Part shown: piece by piece, positions 45,901-54,225 of the stretch
Position numbering within the stretch: the stretch's first letter is position 1
Layout: each line of letters starts with the position of its first letter
Origin: Methanofollis fontis
Lineage (GTDB): Archaea > Halobacteriota > Methanomicrobia > Methanomicrobiales > Methanofollaceae
Length of the DNA: 64,000 nt
Assembly (NCBI RefSeq): GCF_004297185.1
Contig: NZ_PGCL01000002.1
Location: forward strand, 62,001-126,000
Reading direction: 5' to 3'
Position numbers and translations under genes: made by a program
Notes under the pieces: model-generated
The model's database searches: none
What the model was told of the DNA's origin: nothing
What the model saw: only the letters and a program-made list of their open reading frames with translations

Positions 45901-46175
45901 GAGTGAAGGTGCGGGCGTTTGCCACGTTCAGGAAGGTCCTCAGTGTGGAACAGGACGTGGACCTGCCGGACGGTTCCACGGTCGGCGATCTGGTTGTTAT
46001 GCTGACCGTTGCACATGCGGGCCTCACTGATGCACTGTTTTCTGCACCCGGTGTGTTGAGAGATCATGTAAACATTCTCAGGAACGGAAGAAACATTCAT
46101 TTTGAAGAAGGACTCGGCACGCTTCTGAGAAACAATGATGTCGTCGCCCTCTTCCCACCTGTCGGTGGAGGATGA
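45897..46175 (+). CDS. moaD: MoaD/ThiS ubiquitin-like sulfur carrier
   Basis: The 92-residue protein has the beta-grasp fold (VKVRAFATFRKVLSVEQDVDLP and the end NNDVVALFPPVGGG) and ends in the Gly-Gly needed for activation by MoeB and sulfur transfer. It starts at GTG 45897, overlapping DUF1894. It completes the fdhD operon, and probably serves molybdopterin/tungstopterin synthesis. A TATA-like box directly follows the stop. Confidence 0.85.
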   Translation: MRVKVRAFATFRKVLSVEQDVDLPDGSTVGDLVVMLTVAHAGLTDALFSAPGVLRDHVNILRNGRNIHFEEGLGTLLRNNDVVALFPPVGGG

Positions 46176-46186
46176 ATATAAAAAAA
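46175..46186 (+). promoter_or_regulatory. TATA box ahead of a structured RNA candidate
   Basis: AATATAAAAAA starts at the moaD stop. A start 25-27 bases downstream falls at about 46205, just before the long stem at 46211-46266. No good coding frame follows directly, which points to a non-coding transcript. Confidence 0.5.
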
Positions 46187-46204
46187 TGAAGTCAGGTGTG
46201 GCCT

Positions 46205-46440
46205 GTCAGAGGCAGGGAAAGGAACGGCGTCCATGCCCCCCCAGAATGGACCGCCTCCTTCCTGCCAGCAGATCGGGGCTGCCTGAAAAGATCCCCATCC
46301 ACTGTTATCCGCATGTCCTCGCGGACAATGCCGTGATGAACTCCGGCAACCAGCATGTGGTACCGTCTCACCTTCTGTCCCGGTGGGGACAACCGGTGAG
46401 GCCGGCAGGCCTGTACTTCCTTTCGTACCTGTTTTACCAG
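46205..46440 (+). ncRNA. candidate structured non-coding RNA
   Basis: A chain of strong stems: a long imperfect stem 46211-46266 (GGCAGG/CCTGCC, AAGGA/TCCTT, GGC/GCC, GTCCAT/ATGGAC, about 20 pairs); TGTCC-TCGC-GGACA near 46315; TGCCG/CGGCA with a 10-base loop near 46330; CTCACC-TTC-TGTCCC-GGTG-GGGACA-ACC-GGTGAG near 46370-46403; and AGGCC-GGCA-GGCCT. It starts right after a TATA box and overlaps no convincing gene. It does not show the conserved SRP or RNase P motifs. It could be a regulatory RNA or a leader. Ends are approximate. Confidence 0.45.
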
Positions 46441-46534
46441 TAGGTGCCCCGTCATAGCATGCGTGAATTGTGTCCCCCCACGTTCACAATTCATCTCCCT
46501 CTCAGGGGCAATGCTCTCTATTACAATGTCAGCA

Positions 46535-46540
46535 TATAAA
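46535..46540 (+). promoter_or_regulatory. TATA box of a leaderless small ORF
   Basis: TATAAA in AGCATATAAATG, centred about 27 bases before the ATG at 46566, predicting transcription starting at or beside the start codon. Confidence 0.45.
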
Positions 46541-46565
46541 TGTTTCGCATGCCCGAACTCTCGAT

Positions 46566-46712
46566 ATGGTGGCAGGATCAAAAAATACTTCTAATTTAGT
46601 AGATGTGCACATTGCAGCGGCAATCCGATATGGGTTTATCTGTTCAGATGGACTCTCATATCTCTTCTTCGTCCAGAAGGAGGGTGAATACCCCGATGAT
46701 GGGCCAACCTAA
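46566..46712 (+). CDS. small leaderless ORF, 48 residues
   Basis: MVAGSKNTSNLVDVHIAAAI followed by a mixed hydrophobic/polar stretch to EYPDDGPT. No family is recognised. The main support is the TATA box placed for a leaderless start and an AT-rich region after its stop that could hold the next promoter. It may be a real small gene or a chance frame inside an RNA-producing interval; longer in-frame starts at 46470 exist but lack promoter logic. Confidence 0.4.
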   Translation: MVAGSKNTSNLVDVHIAAAIRYGFICSDGLSYLFFVQKEGEYPDDGPT

Positions 46713-46755
46713 AGTTATATATATTAAATAACAATATATGATATAATTTGTCGAT
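46711..46755 (+). promoter_or_regulatory. AT-rich promoter region before the TauE/SafE gene
   Basis: A run of alternating A and T (TTATATATATTAAATAAC and AATATATGATATAATTT) with ATATAT half-sites in inverted orientation, the strongest AT stretch in this part of the window. It probably carries the promoter of the gene at 46913, leaving a leader of about 140 bases. Confidence 0.45.
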
Positions 46756-46912
46756 TATGGATCTCTCCCGGCCGCATATCCTTCTGGTCCGCCGGTGCGG
46801 TGAAGATCCCGTGCCCCTGAGGGAATGATTGACAGCGCACAACACACAGTATCTGCCTGGACCGTCACCGGACAGGTTATTGTATCATGATGCGATTGTT
46901 CTCAGGAAATTC

Positions 46913-47740
46913 ATGATCGGCACCGGATACCTCATTGTCCTTGTTCTCACCGGTCTGCTCGTCGGGACACTCTCGGGTATGCTCGGTGTCGGCGGCGGTT
47001 TTCTGATGGTGCCCATCCAGTTATGGCTCTATTCATCAACAGGACTGCCCGAGGACCTTGCACTCAGACTTGCCCTCGGCACCAGTCTTGCGGTGATCAT
47101 TCCGACTGCGGCAAGCGGGGCGATCGGGCACCACCGGAAGGGTGCGGTCGTATGGAGAGCTGGGTTTCTTCTTGGTGTATCCGGAGCATTCGGTGCCGTG
47201 GCAGGGGGTCTGCTTGCAACGCACCTCCCTGCAGAACCGGTCGAGATCTTCTTCGGTCTGATCGTGCTGGCGGCGGGCATCAGGACGATCGCCACCCGCG
47301 GTTCTGAACGCTGGGATGTTCCGAAGATCCCTGATCGCCGCTATCTCATATGGGGAGTGCCGGTCGGGGTGGTCTCCGGACTTGCAGGCATCGGGGGAGG
47401 CGTACTCCTGATACCTGTCCTCACCTCTGTGTTCAGGTTTGAAATGCACCGTGCGGTCGCCACCTCGACTGTCGTGATGATCTGTGCTGCCACCGGCGGC
47501 GTGCTCACCTACCTGATCGGCGGTCTTGGCATTCCCGGTCTCCCCGAATGGACGATTGGTTATATTGACCCATTACAGGCGTTCATTATCGCGGCGACAT
47601 CGATACCGGCGGCGCAGGCGGGTTCCGTCATCGCCCATCGCATCCCGTCCCGCGTCCTCAGGATCGGTTTTCTGCTCCTGACAGGGTATATTGGACTGCG
47701 TATGATTGGTGTATTCTCATGGGCCGGCATCACACCCTGA
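46913..47740 (+). CDS. TauE/SafE-type sulfite exporter family permease
   Basis: From ATG 46913, with CAGGAAA as ribosome binding site, the product is 275 residues with about seven to eight membrane segments. The two family repeats start with GLLVGTLSGMLGVGGGFLMVP and GVPVGVVSGLAGIGGGVLLIP, the typical glycine-rich signatures of DUF81. These permeases move sulfite, sulfonates, thiosulfate or related anions; the substrate is not readable. An upstream ATG at 46829 adds 28 non-hydrophobic residues and is less likely. Confidence 0.85.
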   Translation: MIGTGYLIVLVLTGLLVGTLSGMLGVGGGFLMVPIQLWLYSSTGLPEDLALRLALGTSLAVIIPTAASGAIGHHRKGAVVWRAGFLLGVSGAFGAVAGGLLATHLPAEPVEIFFGLIVLAAGIRTIATRGSERWDVPKIPDRRYLIWGVPVGVVSGLAGIGGGVLLIPVLTSVFRFEMHRAVATSTVVMICAATGGVLTYLIGGLGIPGLPEWTIGYIDPLQAFIIAATSIPAAQAGSVIAHRIPSRVLRIGFLLLTGYIGLRMIGVFSWAGITP

Positions 47741-47773
47741 AGGGATGCTTTATCGGGGGAAGGGGAGAATGCC

Positions 47774-48268
47774 ATGCCCATGAACGCCACCACCCTTCGC
47801 CATGCGGCCATGCTGGTTGCCGCCATCATCATCACAAATCTGGCCGGGATCATCGGTTCATTGTTTACCGCGCCGAATATCCCGGTCTGGTATGCGGGTC
47901 TTGAAAAATCCTCTTTGAACCCGCCTTCATGGGTGTTTGCACCCGTATGGACCATCCTTTTCATCCTGATGGGTATCTCCCTCTACCTGTTCTGGCGTGA
48001 AGGGCTGGAAAGACCGGCGGTCAGGATCGCAATCGTCGCCTTTGCGGTCCAGCTGGTGCTCAACACTCTCTGGTCCATCCTTTTCTTCGGTCTGCGCTCG
48101 CCGTTTCTTGCTCTGATCGAGATCGTCATTCTCTGGGTGGCGATTGCCGCAACGATCTGGCTGGGCTACCGGGTCTCCCGCCCCGCCGCCTATCTGCTCG
48201 TCCCCTATATTCTCTGGGTGAGTTTTGCGGCATACCTGAACTGGACGATCTGGGTCCTCAACCCCTGA
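47774..48268 (+). CDS. TspO/MBR family membrane protein
   Basis: The 164-residue protein has five membrane helices. Typical family segments are LEKSSLNPPSWVFAPVWTILFILMGISLYLFW (helix 1 end and helix 2) and YLLVPYILWVSFAAYLNWTIWVLN at the C-terminus. TspO binds porphyrins and is linked to redox stress and tetrapyrrole handling. The start at 47774 has GGGGAAGGGGAG upstream. Its stop touches the ATG of a frame that could belong to the next gene (see findings). Confidence 0.88.
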   Translation: MPMNATTLRHAAMLVAAIIITNLAGIIGSLFTAPNIPVWYAGLEKSSLNPPSWVFAPVWTILFILMGISLYLFWREGLERPAVRIAIVAFAVQLVLNTLWSILFFGLRSPFLALIEIVILWVAIAATIWLGYRVSRPAAYLLVPYILWVSFAAYLNWTIWVLNP

Positions 48269-48374
48269 TGCACCATACGGAAAGATCGATATACCGGGAC
48301 GTGGACATTCATCCACGTACATCCCCCTCCTCATCGTCTGTGCCGTTGTCGTCCTTATCGCTCTCAGACAGGCG

Positions 48375-49553
48375 GTGGGATTTCGCATTGCCATCTGGCA
48401 GATTATGCTCCTCGGAGCGATTGCAATGCTTTTCACCGGATCGGTGGGCCCGCTGGACGCCCTCAGGGCGATTGATCCCGGGATCATGCTCTTCCTCTTC
48501 TGTATGTTCATTGTGGGCGGCGGCCTCCACAGAAGCGGTCTCCTGGTGAGCTGGAGCGAACGGGTGTTCGGAAGAGTCCGGAGCGGTGCCGTCTTCATCG
48601 TGCTGCTGGTCATGGGTGCGGGCGCCGGTTCGGCACTCCTGATGAACGACACCCTTGCGGTTATCGGGACTCCTCTGGTACTCGGGTGGGCTGCACGAAC
48701 GGGTATACGTCCACAAACACTGCTGTTTGCCCTTGCCTTTGCGGTGACCACAGGGAGTGTCACCAGTCCGGTAGGAAATCCGCAGAACCTCCTGATTGCC
48801 ACGCAGGGAGGAATGGATCAACCCTTTGTCGAATTTTTCGCCATGCTCTGTGTGCCGACGATCATTGCACTCCTCCTTGTCTGTGCTGCCATTTTCTTCT
48901 CTGATCGTGCTGCATTTCACCGGAAGATCCCGGTGGCAGCAGCACGACCCGAGACACCGGACGAGCCCTCCAGTGGTGTTCTGCCTGCTGTGGCACTCGC
49001 CTCCATCCTGGTACTGATCGCCGTCCGCATCATCGCCGGCATTATCGGCGGCCCTGAGATCCCTGTCGTGGCAATCGCCGTTGCAGGGGCCATTCCCCTT
49101 CTCATTGGGCCAGGGAGAGGCGATCTGATCCGTGGGGTCGACTGGGCGACGCTCATCTTTTTTGCCGCCATGTTTGTTGTGATGGCCGGCGTCATGCAGA
49201 GTGGTGCGGTCCCGGTTCTGCTCGAATGGTGTGGGACCGGTGTCCCGACGATTCCGGTGATCATCGGGGGGAGTATCATTGCCAGCCAGTTCATCTCCAA
49301 TGTTCCCTGCGTCGCCCTCGTCCTCCCCCCGCTTCTCGGCAGCGGAGGGGGCGTCAGAGAGATGTGCGCACTTGCAGCAGGCAGCACAATTGCAGGGAAT
49401 CTCACCGTCATCGGGGCGGCGAGCAACGTGATCATCTGCGGTGAGGCCGAGCGGCGGGGCAAGGCTCCCGGATATCTGGAATTTTTTATCGTCGGTTTTC
49501 CGTTGACAATTCTGCAGGCGGCCGTCTATTACGCATGGCTGACCCTGATCTGA
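48375..49553 (+). CDS. SLC13/arsenite-permease-like anion transporter
   Basis: A 392-residue transporter from GTG 48375 with about ten membrane segments, with GAGAGSALLMNDTLAVIGTPL and FISNVPCVALVLPPLLG as family marks of the ion-transporter superfamily (SLC13, ArsB-like). The same frame is open upstream and encodes another hydrophobic segment (YIPLLIVCAVVVLIALRQ, about 48318-48371) without any standard start, so the true N-terminus is probably longer; adding one C in the run at 48323-48327 would join it to GTG 48301 or ATG 48268 in another frame. Confidence 0.75.
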   Translation: MGFRIAIWQIMLLGAIAMLFTGSVGPLDALRAIDPGIMLFLFCMFIVGGGLHRSGLLVSWSERVFGRVRSGAVFIVLLVMGAGAGSALLMNDTLAVIGTPLVLGWAARTGIRPQTLLFALAFAVTTGSVTSPVGNPQNLLIATQGGMDQPFVEFFAMLCVPTIIALLLVCAAIFFSDRAAFHRKIPVAAARPETPDEPSSGVLPAVALASILVLIAVRIIAGIIGGPEIPVVAIAVAGAIPLLIGPGRGDLIRGVDWATLIFFAAMFVVMAGVMQSGAVPVLLEWCGTGVPTIPVIIGGSIIASQFISNVPCVALVLPPLLGSGGGVREMCALAAGSTIAGNLTVIGAASNVIICGEAERRGKAPGYLEFFIVGFPLTILQAAVYYAWLTLI

Positions 49554-49616
49554 TTTCCCAGGGCCGCATTCGGTAAAATTATATTGTATAAGGGGCCAGA
49601 TGAGTTCTGGTGAACC

Positions 49617-49778
49617 ATGGAACGGTATCAGTGCATGGTATGCGGATATATCTATGACCCCGAGAAGGGAGACCCGGACGGCGGCATCTCGCCGGGGACG
49701 GCATTTGACGACCTTCCTGAGACCTGGGTCTGTCCGGTCTGCGGGGCGGCGAAAAGCAATTTTGCAAAGATGCAGTAG
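49617..49778 (+). CDS. rubredoxin (first copy)
   Basis: A 53-residue rubredoxin: [17 protein letters not shown] and [13 protein letters not shown] give the four iron-binding cysteines. It carries single electrons, here probably to the flavodiiron oxidase and superoxide reductase encoded just downstream. GGTGAA before the ATG is the ribosome binding site, and an AT-rich stretch 30-40 bases upstream is the promoter. Confidence 0.95.
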   Translation: MERYQCMVCGYIYDPEKGDPDGGISPGTAFDDLPETWVCPVCGAAKSNFAKMQ

Positions 49779-49791
49779 GCATCGAGGTTGT

Positions 49792-49815
49792 GCTCCGAAA
49801 GGAGCGCTTCTTTTT
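49792..49815 (+). terminator. hairpin and T-rich terminator between the rubredoxins
   Basis: GCTCC-GAAA-GGAGC followed by GCTTCTTTTTC forms a compact stem with a T-rich tail, between the two rubredoxin genes. It could set different levels for the two proteins. Confidence 0.5.
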
Positions 49816-49883
49816 CTGTTTGGACAGAATGTCGTTTAAGCGAAGCATTATTAGTGGATCCATACGAGTGAGGAGCTGATATC

Positions 49884-50045
49884 ATGGAGAAATACAGGTG
49901 TATGATCTGCGGCCATGTGTATGACCCGGCAAAGGGGGAGCCAAAACAGAACATCCCGCCCGAAACCGATTTTGCGGATATCCCGGACGACTGGACATGC
50001 CCGGTCTGCGGAGCGTCCAGGGATAAATTCAGAGCGGTGGCATGA
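49884..50045 (+). CDS. rubredoxin (second copy)
   Basis: A second 53-residue rubredoxin, [20 protein letters not shown] and [13 protein letters not shown], with the four iron cysteines. It overlaps the flavodiiron oxidase start by 4 bases (ATGA) and is thus the likely direct redox partner of that enzyme. GAGGAGCT precedes the start. The two copies differ in surface charge, which fits two electron routes. Confidence 0.95.
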   Translation: MEKYRCMICGHVYDPAKGEPKQNIPPETDFADIPDDWTCPVCGASRDKFRAVA

Positions 50046-51235
50046 CGATGGCGGTCAGAACTATTGCCCCGGACATCTACTCTGTCGGTGCTGTCGACTG
50101 GGAGCTCCGTCTCTTCGATGCCCTGATCGGTACCCCGCAGGGGACCAGTTACAATGCCTTCCTGGTGATCGGTCAGGAAAAGACCGCACTCATCGATACT
50201 GTCGAACCGCGGTTTGAGGAGGACCTGCTGAAAAATCTGATGCGGATCGGCATCTCTTCCCTCGATTACATCGTCATTAATCATGCAGAACAGGACCATT
50301 CAGGAACCCTTCCGCTCCTTCTCGAGATGTTCCCGGGAGCGACTGCGGTCACCAACGAAAAGTGCAAAGATCTGCTTGTCCATCTCCTTCAGGTCCCTGA
50401 ACACCGTATCAAGACCGTAAAAGACGGTGAAACGCTCGATCTTGGTGGAAAAACCCTTGAGTTCATGATCACGCCGTGGGTGCACTGGCCCGAGACGATG
50501 ATCACCTTCGAACGGGAGCAGGGTGTTCTCTTCTCGTGTGATCTCTTCGGGTCGCATCTGGCAACGAGCGAACTTTTTGTGCGGGACTTCACCGATGTGA
50601 TCGGTCCGGCGAAACGGTATTATGCCGAGATCATGATGCCGTTTGCCGCCAGCGTGCGGGGGGCGATGGAAAAAATCGCCGACAGAGACGTGCGGGTCAT
50701 CGCCCCGAGTCATGGACCGTTCTACGACGACCCCTCGCTCATCATGGACGCCTATGCGGAATGGTCCTCAGACCGGGTGAAAAATCTGGTGCTCCTCCCG
50801 TATGTCTCGATGCATGGGAGCACCAGGAAGATGGTTTCGGTCTTTACCGATGCCCTGATCGAGGGAGGGGTGGAGGTCCGCCCCTTTGACCTGACCTCTT
50901 CCGATCTCGGTGAGATCGCCATGACGGCCGTCGATGCCGCCACGATTGTCATCGCGGCGCCGACCGTGCTTTTCGGTCCGCATCCTGCCGCCTTCCATGC
51001 CGCATATGTGCTCTCAGCACTCAGGCCAAAGACGCGGTATGTCTCGATCATCGGATCCTATGGCTGGGGGGGGAAGACGGTCCAGAACCTGACCGATACC
51101 CTCTCTCATATCGGCGCCGAGTTGATCGATCCGGTCTACATCAGGGGGTATCCGAAGAGTGAGGATCTGACGGCGCTCAGGAACCTTGCAGACACAATCG
51201 TTAAGAAGCATGAGGGTGTCATCACTCGTCCATAG
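50042..51235 (+). CDS. fprA: flavodiiron F420H2 oxidase
   Basis: A 397-residue flavodiiron protein: N-terminal metallo-beta-lactamase-like diiron domain with HAEQDH at residues 81-86 (H81, E83, D85, H86), a WVHWPETM His, an Asp in FSCDLFG and a later SHGP His; then a flavodoxin-like FMN domain ([20 protein letters not shown]). In methanogens it oxidises F420H2 with oxygen to water, protecting the cell. It starts overlapping the rubredoxin stop and ends close to the superoxide reductase gene. Confidence 0.95.
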   Translation: MTMAVRTIAPDIYSVGAVDWELRLFDALIGTPQGTSYNAFLVIGQEKTALIDTVEPRFEEDLLKNLMRIGISSLDYIVINHAEQDHSGTLPLLLEMFPGATAVTNEKCKDLLVHLLQVPEHRIKTVKDGETLDLGGKTLEFMITPWVHWPETMITFEREQGVLFSCDLFGSHLATSELFVRDFTDVIGPAKRYYAEIMMPFAASVRGAMEKIADRDVRVIAPSHGPFYDDPSLIMDAYAEWSSDRVKNLVLLPYVSMHGSTRKMVSVFTDALIEGGVEVRPFDLTSSDLGEIAMTAVDAATIVIAAPTVLFGPHPAAFHAAYVLSALRPKTRYVSIIGSYGWGGKTVQNLTDTLSHIGAELIDPVYIRGYPKSEDLTALRNLADTIVKKHEGVITRP

Positions 51236-51246
51236 GAGGAATCGAG

Positions 51247-51630
51247 GTGACGAAACTCTTAGACGTCTACAAATGCGAAACCTGCGGCAATGTCGTCAAG
51301 ATCGCCCATGCAGGGGATGGTGAACTGGTCTGTTGCGGCGTGCCCATGATCCAGATGAAGGAGCAGTGGGAGGAGAGCGGTGTCGGTGAGAAGCATGTCC
51401 CTGTGCTCGAGGCAACGCAGGACGGGATTAAGGTAAAGATCGGGTCTATACCCCACCCGATGGAGGAGAAGCACCACATCGAGTGGGTCGAGGTCAGAAA
51501 GGGCAAAAAACTCTATGTCCACAAGTTGAAACCCGGCGAGGCACCGGAAGCCGAATTCCCGGTGAGCGATACCGGTGCGAAGACCCGGATCTACTGCAAT
51601 ATCCATGGTCTCTGGACCAACAAACCATAA
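51247..51630 (+). CDS. desulfoferrodoxin/superoxide reductase
   Basis: The 127-residue protein has an N-terminal desulforedoxin domain (C10, C13, C29, C30: YKCETCGN and VCCGVPM) and the active-site domain with GVGEKHVPVLE, HPMEEKHHIEWV and IYCNIHGLW, giving the four His-one Cys iron site. It reduces superoxide to peroxide with electrons from rubredoxin. Start GTG 51247, AGGAGG-like sequence just before. It is the last gene of the rubredoxin-FprA set, an oxygen-defence cassette. Confidence 0.95.
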   Translation: MTKLLDVYKCETCGNVVKIAHAGDGELVCCGVPMIQMKEQWEESGVGEKHVPVLEATQDGIKVKIGSIPHPMEEKHHIEWVEVRKGKKLYVHKLKPGEAPEAEFPVSDTGAKTRIYCNIHGLWTNKP

Positions 51631-51693
51631 CCCTCTTTTCCAGATCTCTGGTTCAGAGAATCTTTAATGCTCCGTCCACCCGTACAGGGAGCA

Positions 51694-52668
51694 ATGGAAA
51701 CACCCATGTTCAGGGAACGGATCAGTGCCTCTTCTTCGGTGTTTGTCATAGGGGTTGCCGGTGACAGCGGTTCTGGCAAGACCACCTTCACCCGCTCCAT
51801 CAGGGAGATCTTCGGGGATGATGTCGTCGCCACCATCACCCTGGACGATTATCACCGTTATGACCGGCGGGAGCGCAGGGCCCTCGGGATCACCCCCCTC
51901 CATCCGGGCGCAAACAATCTCGAACTGCTTGCAGGGCATGTGCGCACCCTCAAAGGCGGCGGGACAATCCTGAAACCTGTGTACAACCATGACAACGGAA
52001 CATTCGGGCCGGATATCCCATTCGGGCCATGCCGGGTGCTGATCCTGGAGGGACTCCACACGCTCTTCACCCGCGAACTCAGGGGCCTCCTCGATTTTTC
52101 CCTGTTTGTCGATCCCGACACCGACGTGAAGGAGCTCTGGAAGGTGAGGCGGGATATGCAACGGCGGGGCTACAGTCGGGCCGAGGTGCTCGCTGAAATG
52201 GAGGAGCGAAGACCGGACTATGAGCGTTTTATCGCCCCGCAGCGGGACCATGCCGATGTAATCATCCGGATATCCCGATCAACCTTGGGGACGGAGGCCA
52301 GCGAGGAATGCAACATCTACCGGGTCATGGTATGCCAGAAAAAACTCCTCGCCCGGATGATGGAGATTGGACTCTCAATCGACCTGGGAGAGGTCTTCAT
52401 GCTCTGTGAACGGCCGTTCCTCTTTGAATACGGCATTATCCCCGACCGTGCAATGAGTTCGCTCACCCTTGACGGCGAACTGAACGCCTCGGCGATACGG
52501 AAACTGGTCCGCACCATCGGAGACCAGGCAGGGCCTGAAAAACTCAGGATCCTCTCGAACCGCCATTATGTGACGGCCACCGATATCGCGGAACTGATCA
52601 TCGCATGGCGGATCATCAACCGGTGGTGTGTACTGGATGATCGTATGGCCGGGGATACAAAAGGATAA
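51694..52668 (+). CDS. prk: archaeal phosphoribulokinase
   Basis: The 324-residue kinase has the P-loop VAGDSGSGKTTF (residues about 22-33), the TLDDYHRYDRRERRALG segment, KPVYNHDNGTFGP and EGLHTLF of the phosphoribulokinase/uridine kinase fold. Closely similar proteins in Methanospirillum-type methanogens phosphorylate ribulose 5-phosphate and work with archaeal RuBisCO in a reductive hexulose-phosphate pathway. No RuBisCO gene is in the window. The ATG at 51694 with GGAGCA is preferred to 51667. Uridine kinase is the alternative function. Confidence 0.82.
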   Translation: METPMFRERISASSSVFVIGVAGDSGSGKTTFTRSIREIFGDDVVATITLDDYHRYDRRERRALGITPLHPGANNLELLAGHVRTLKGGGTILKPVYNHDNGTFGPDIPFGPCRVLILEGLHTLFTRELRGLLDFSLFVDPDTDVKELWKVRRDMQRRGYSRAEVLAEMEERRPDYERFIAPQRDHADVIIRISRSTLGTEASEECNIYRVMVCQKKLLARMMEIGLSIDLGEVFMLCERPFLFEYGIIPDRAMSSLTLDGELNASAIRKLVRTIGDQAGPEKLRILSNRHYVTATDIAELIIAWRIINRWCVLDDRMAGDTKG

Positions 52669-52695
52669 AAATCCGGCAGCCGTACCTTTCTCTGA

Positions 52696-54156
52696 ATGGG
52701 CCGTCTTGAGTATTTCTCCATTATCGCTCCTGATATGGGGAGAATTTTCAGGTTCATGGGGTTTGTTACTCTGCTTCCCCTCGGTGTTGCGGCCTACTTC
52801 GAGGAGTGGGACATGCTCGTCCCGATGGGTCTTGTGCCCCTCATCTTTGTCCTTCTCGGGAGTGCTCTCCTCACCATTCCCCGTCCCCCCCGGGAGGCGC
52901 GGCTCTCCGTTGCCTTTACGGCCGTGGCCCTGATCTGGTTCACCGCCGCAGTCATCGGGTCGGTGCCGTTTATTGTCGGGCTGCATATGCCGGTGACCGA
53001 CTCCATATTTGAGGCGATGTCGGGGTGGACGGATACCGGTCTCACCCTCCTTCCTGATGTCGATGCCACGCCAAAAACCCTGCTCTTCTGGCGTTCGTTC
53101 ATGCAATGGCTCGGCGGTCTCGGCATCGTCGCCTTCACCGTGGCCCTTGTCAGCAGGTCAGGGCTCACCCAGCGGGGACTCTACCGTTCCGAGGGGCGCT
53201 CGGAGGCCTTCATGCCGAGTGTGGTCGGCACCGGCATTGCGATGTGGCGGATCTACGGCATCATCACCCTCCTCTCCATCGGCCTCATCCTCCTCTCCGG
53301 CGTCCCGGTATGGGACGCGGTGAACCTCGCCCTCACCGCCATCGCTACCGGTGGGTTTACCGTGCATTCGGAGGGTATCCCCTACTATGACAGCGCACTT
53401 CTCGAATTTTTGCTAGTGCCGGTGATGCTGGCCGGAGCGATGCCCTTCAAACTCTATTATCTGATGTATTACAAACGTAAAGCAAGTTTTTTCGGTGACA
53501 GGCAGGCTGTTGCCCTCCTCTCCCTTGCCCTGATAGGGATTTTTGTGCTTTTTGGCGATCTCATCTTTCTGAGCGGGATCGATGCCTTCAGCGCCTTCAG
53601 ACAGTCGGTCTTCATGGCCACAGCGGCAATCACAAGCACCGGTTTCCAGAATACGTCCCCCTTCACATGGCCAACAGTGACAACCCTCTATCTGATCATG
53701 TTCATGCTCATCGGGGGGTCGTCCGGGTCGACCGCCGGCGGAATGAAGATCTCCCGCGTGCTGCTCGGACTGGAGGGATTGGTCTGGTGGTTCAAGAGGA
53801 TCTTCGTCTCGGGCAAGGCGATCGTCCCCTTCAGGCATGAGGGTCGGACGGTCCAGAGAAATATTGCAGAGGTTGAGGTCTCGAAGAATATGCTGATCAT
53901 CATCCTCTACTTCCTCACCGTCTTTGTAGGGACCATTGCCGTCCTCCACTTTGAGACCCCCACGATGTTTGAGTCGTCCAATGTGATCTTCGAGGTGGTC
54001 TCGGCGTTCTGCAACAATGGAATTTCCACCGGTTTTGTCAATCCAGAGATGAGTATCGGGGCAAAGTGGGTGTTTATCTTTGTGATGTGGTTTGGGAGAC
54101 TTGAGATCATGCCGGTGCTTGTGCTCTTCGTCGGACTGATCAAGGGGTTCGACTGA
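52696..54156 (+). CDS. trkH: TrkH/KtrB-type potassium transporter subunit
   Basis: The 486-residue protein has about ten membrane segments with the four repeated pore loops typical of Trk/Ktr channels, such as AMSGWTDTGLTLLPD, AIATGGFTVHSEG, AAITSTGFQNTSP and SAFCNNGISTGF, each with the selectivity-filter glycine. It moves K+ with a cytosolic TrkA partner not seen here. A 69-base gap to the nitrogenase-like operon holds that operon's TATA box. Confidence 0.92.
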   Translation: MGRLEYFSIIAPDMGRIFRFMGFVTLLPLGVAAYFEEWDMLVPMGLVPLIFVLLGSALLTIPRPPREARLSVAFTAVALIWFTAAVIGSVPFIVGLHMPVTDSIFEAMSGWTDTGLTLLPDVDATPKTLLFWRSFMQWLGGLGIVAFTVALVSRSGLTQRGLYRSEGRSEAFMPSVVGTGIAMWRIYGIITLLSIGLILLSGVPVWDAVNLALTAIATGGFTVHSEGIPYYDSALLEFLLVPVMLAGAMPFKLYYLMYYKRKASFFGDRQAVALLSLALIGIFVLFGDLIFLSGIDAFSAFRQSVFMATAAITSTGFQNTSPFTWPTVTTLYLIMFMLIGGSSGSTAGGMKISRVLLGLEGLVWWFKRIFVSGKAIVPFRHEGRTVQRNIAEVEVSKNMLIIILYFLTVFVGTIAVLHFETPTMFESSNVIFEVVSAFCNNGISTGFVNPEMSIGAKWVFIFVMWFGRLEIMPVLVLFVGLIKGFD

Positions 54157-54189
54157 TCGGAAGACAGGAGATTTTGTGTTAATATCAAT

Positions 54190-54225
54190 GAATTATATAT
54201 CCGATGCACGCCCATTTGAGAAGGA
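54190..54225 (+). promoter_or_regulatory. promoter of the nitrogenase-like operon
   Basis: ATTATATATCC (54190-54200) is a TATA box centred about 30 bases before ATG 54226; AGAAGGA just before the ATG gives a ribosome binding site or a very short leader. Confidence 0.55.

Noticed and set aside
46205-46440. SRP (7S) RNA or RNase P RNA
   Set aside because: The stems are strong, but the SRP helix 8 tetraloop region and the conserved RNase P core motifs are not visible, so no known class is claimed.
46192-46581. minus-strand frame of 129 codons
   Set aside because: It is rich in Arg, His and Pro without domain-like patterns and lies over the strong stems; it reads as a shadow of the structured RNA region.
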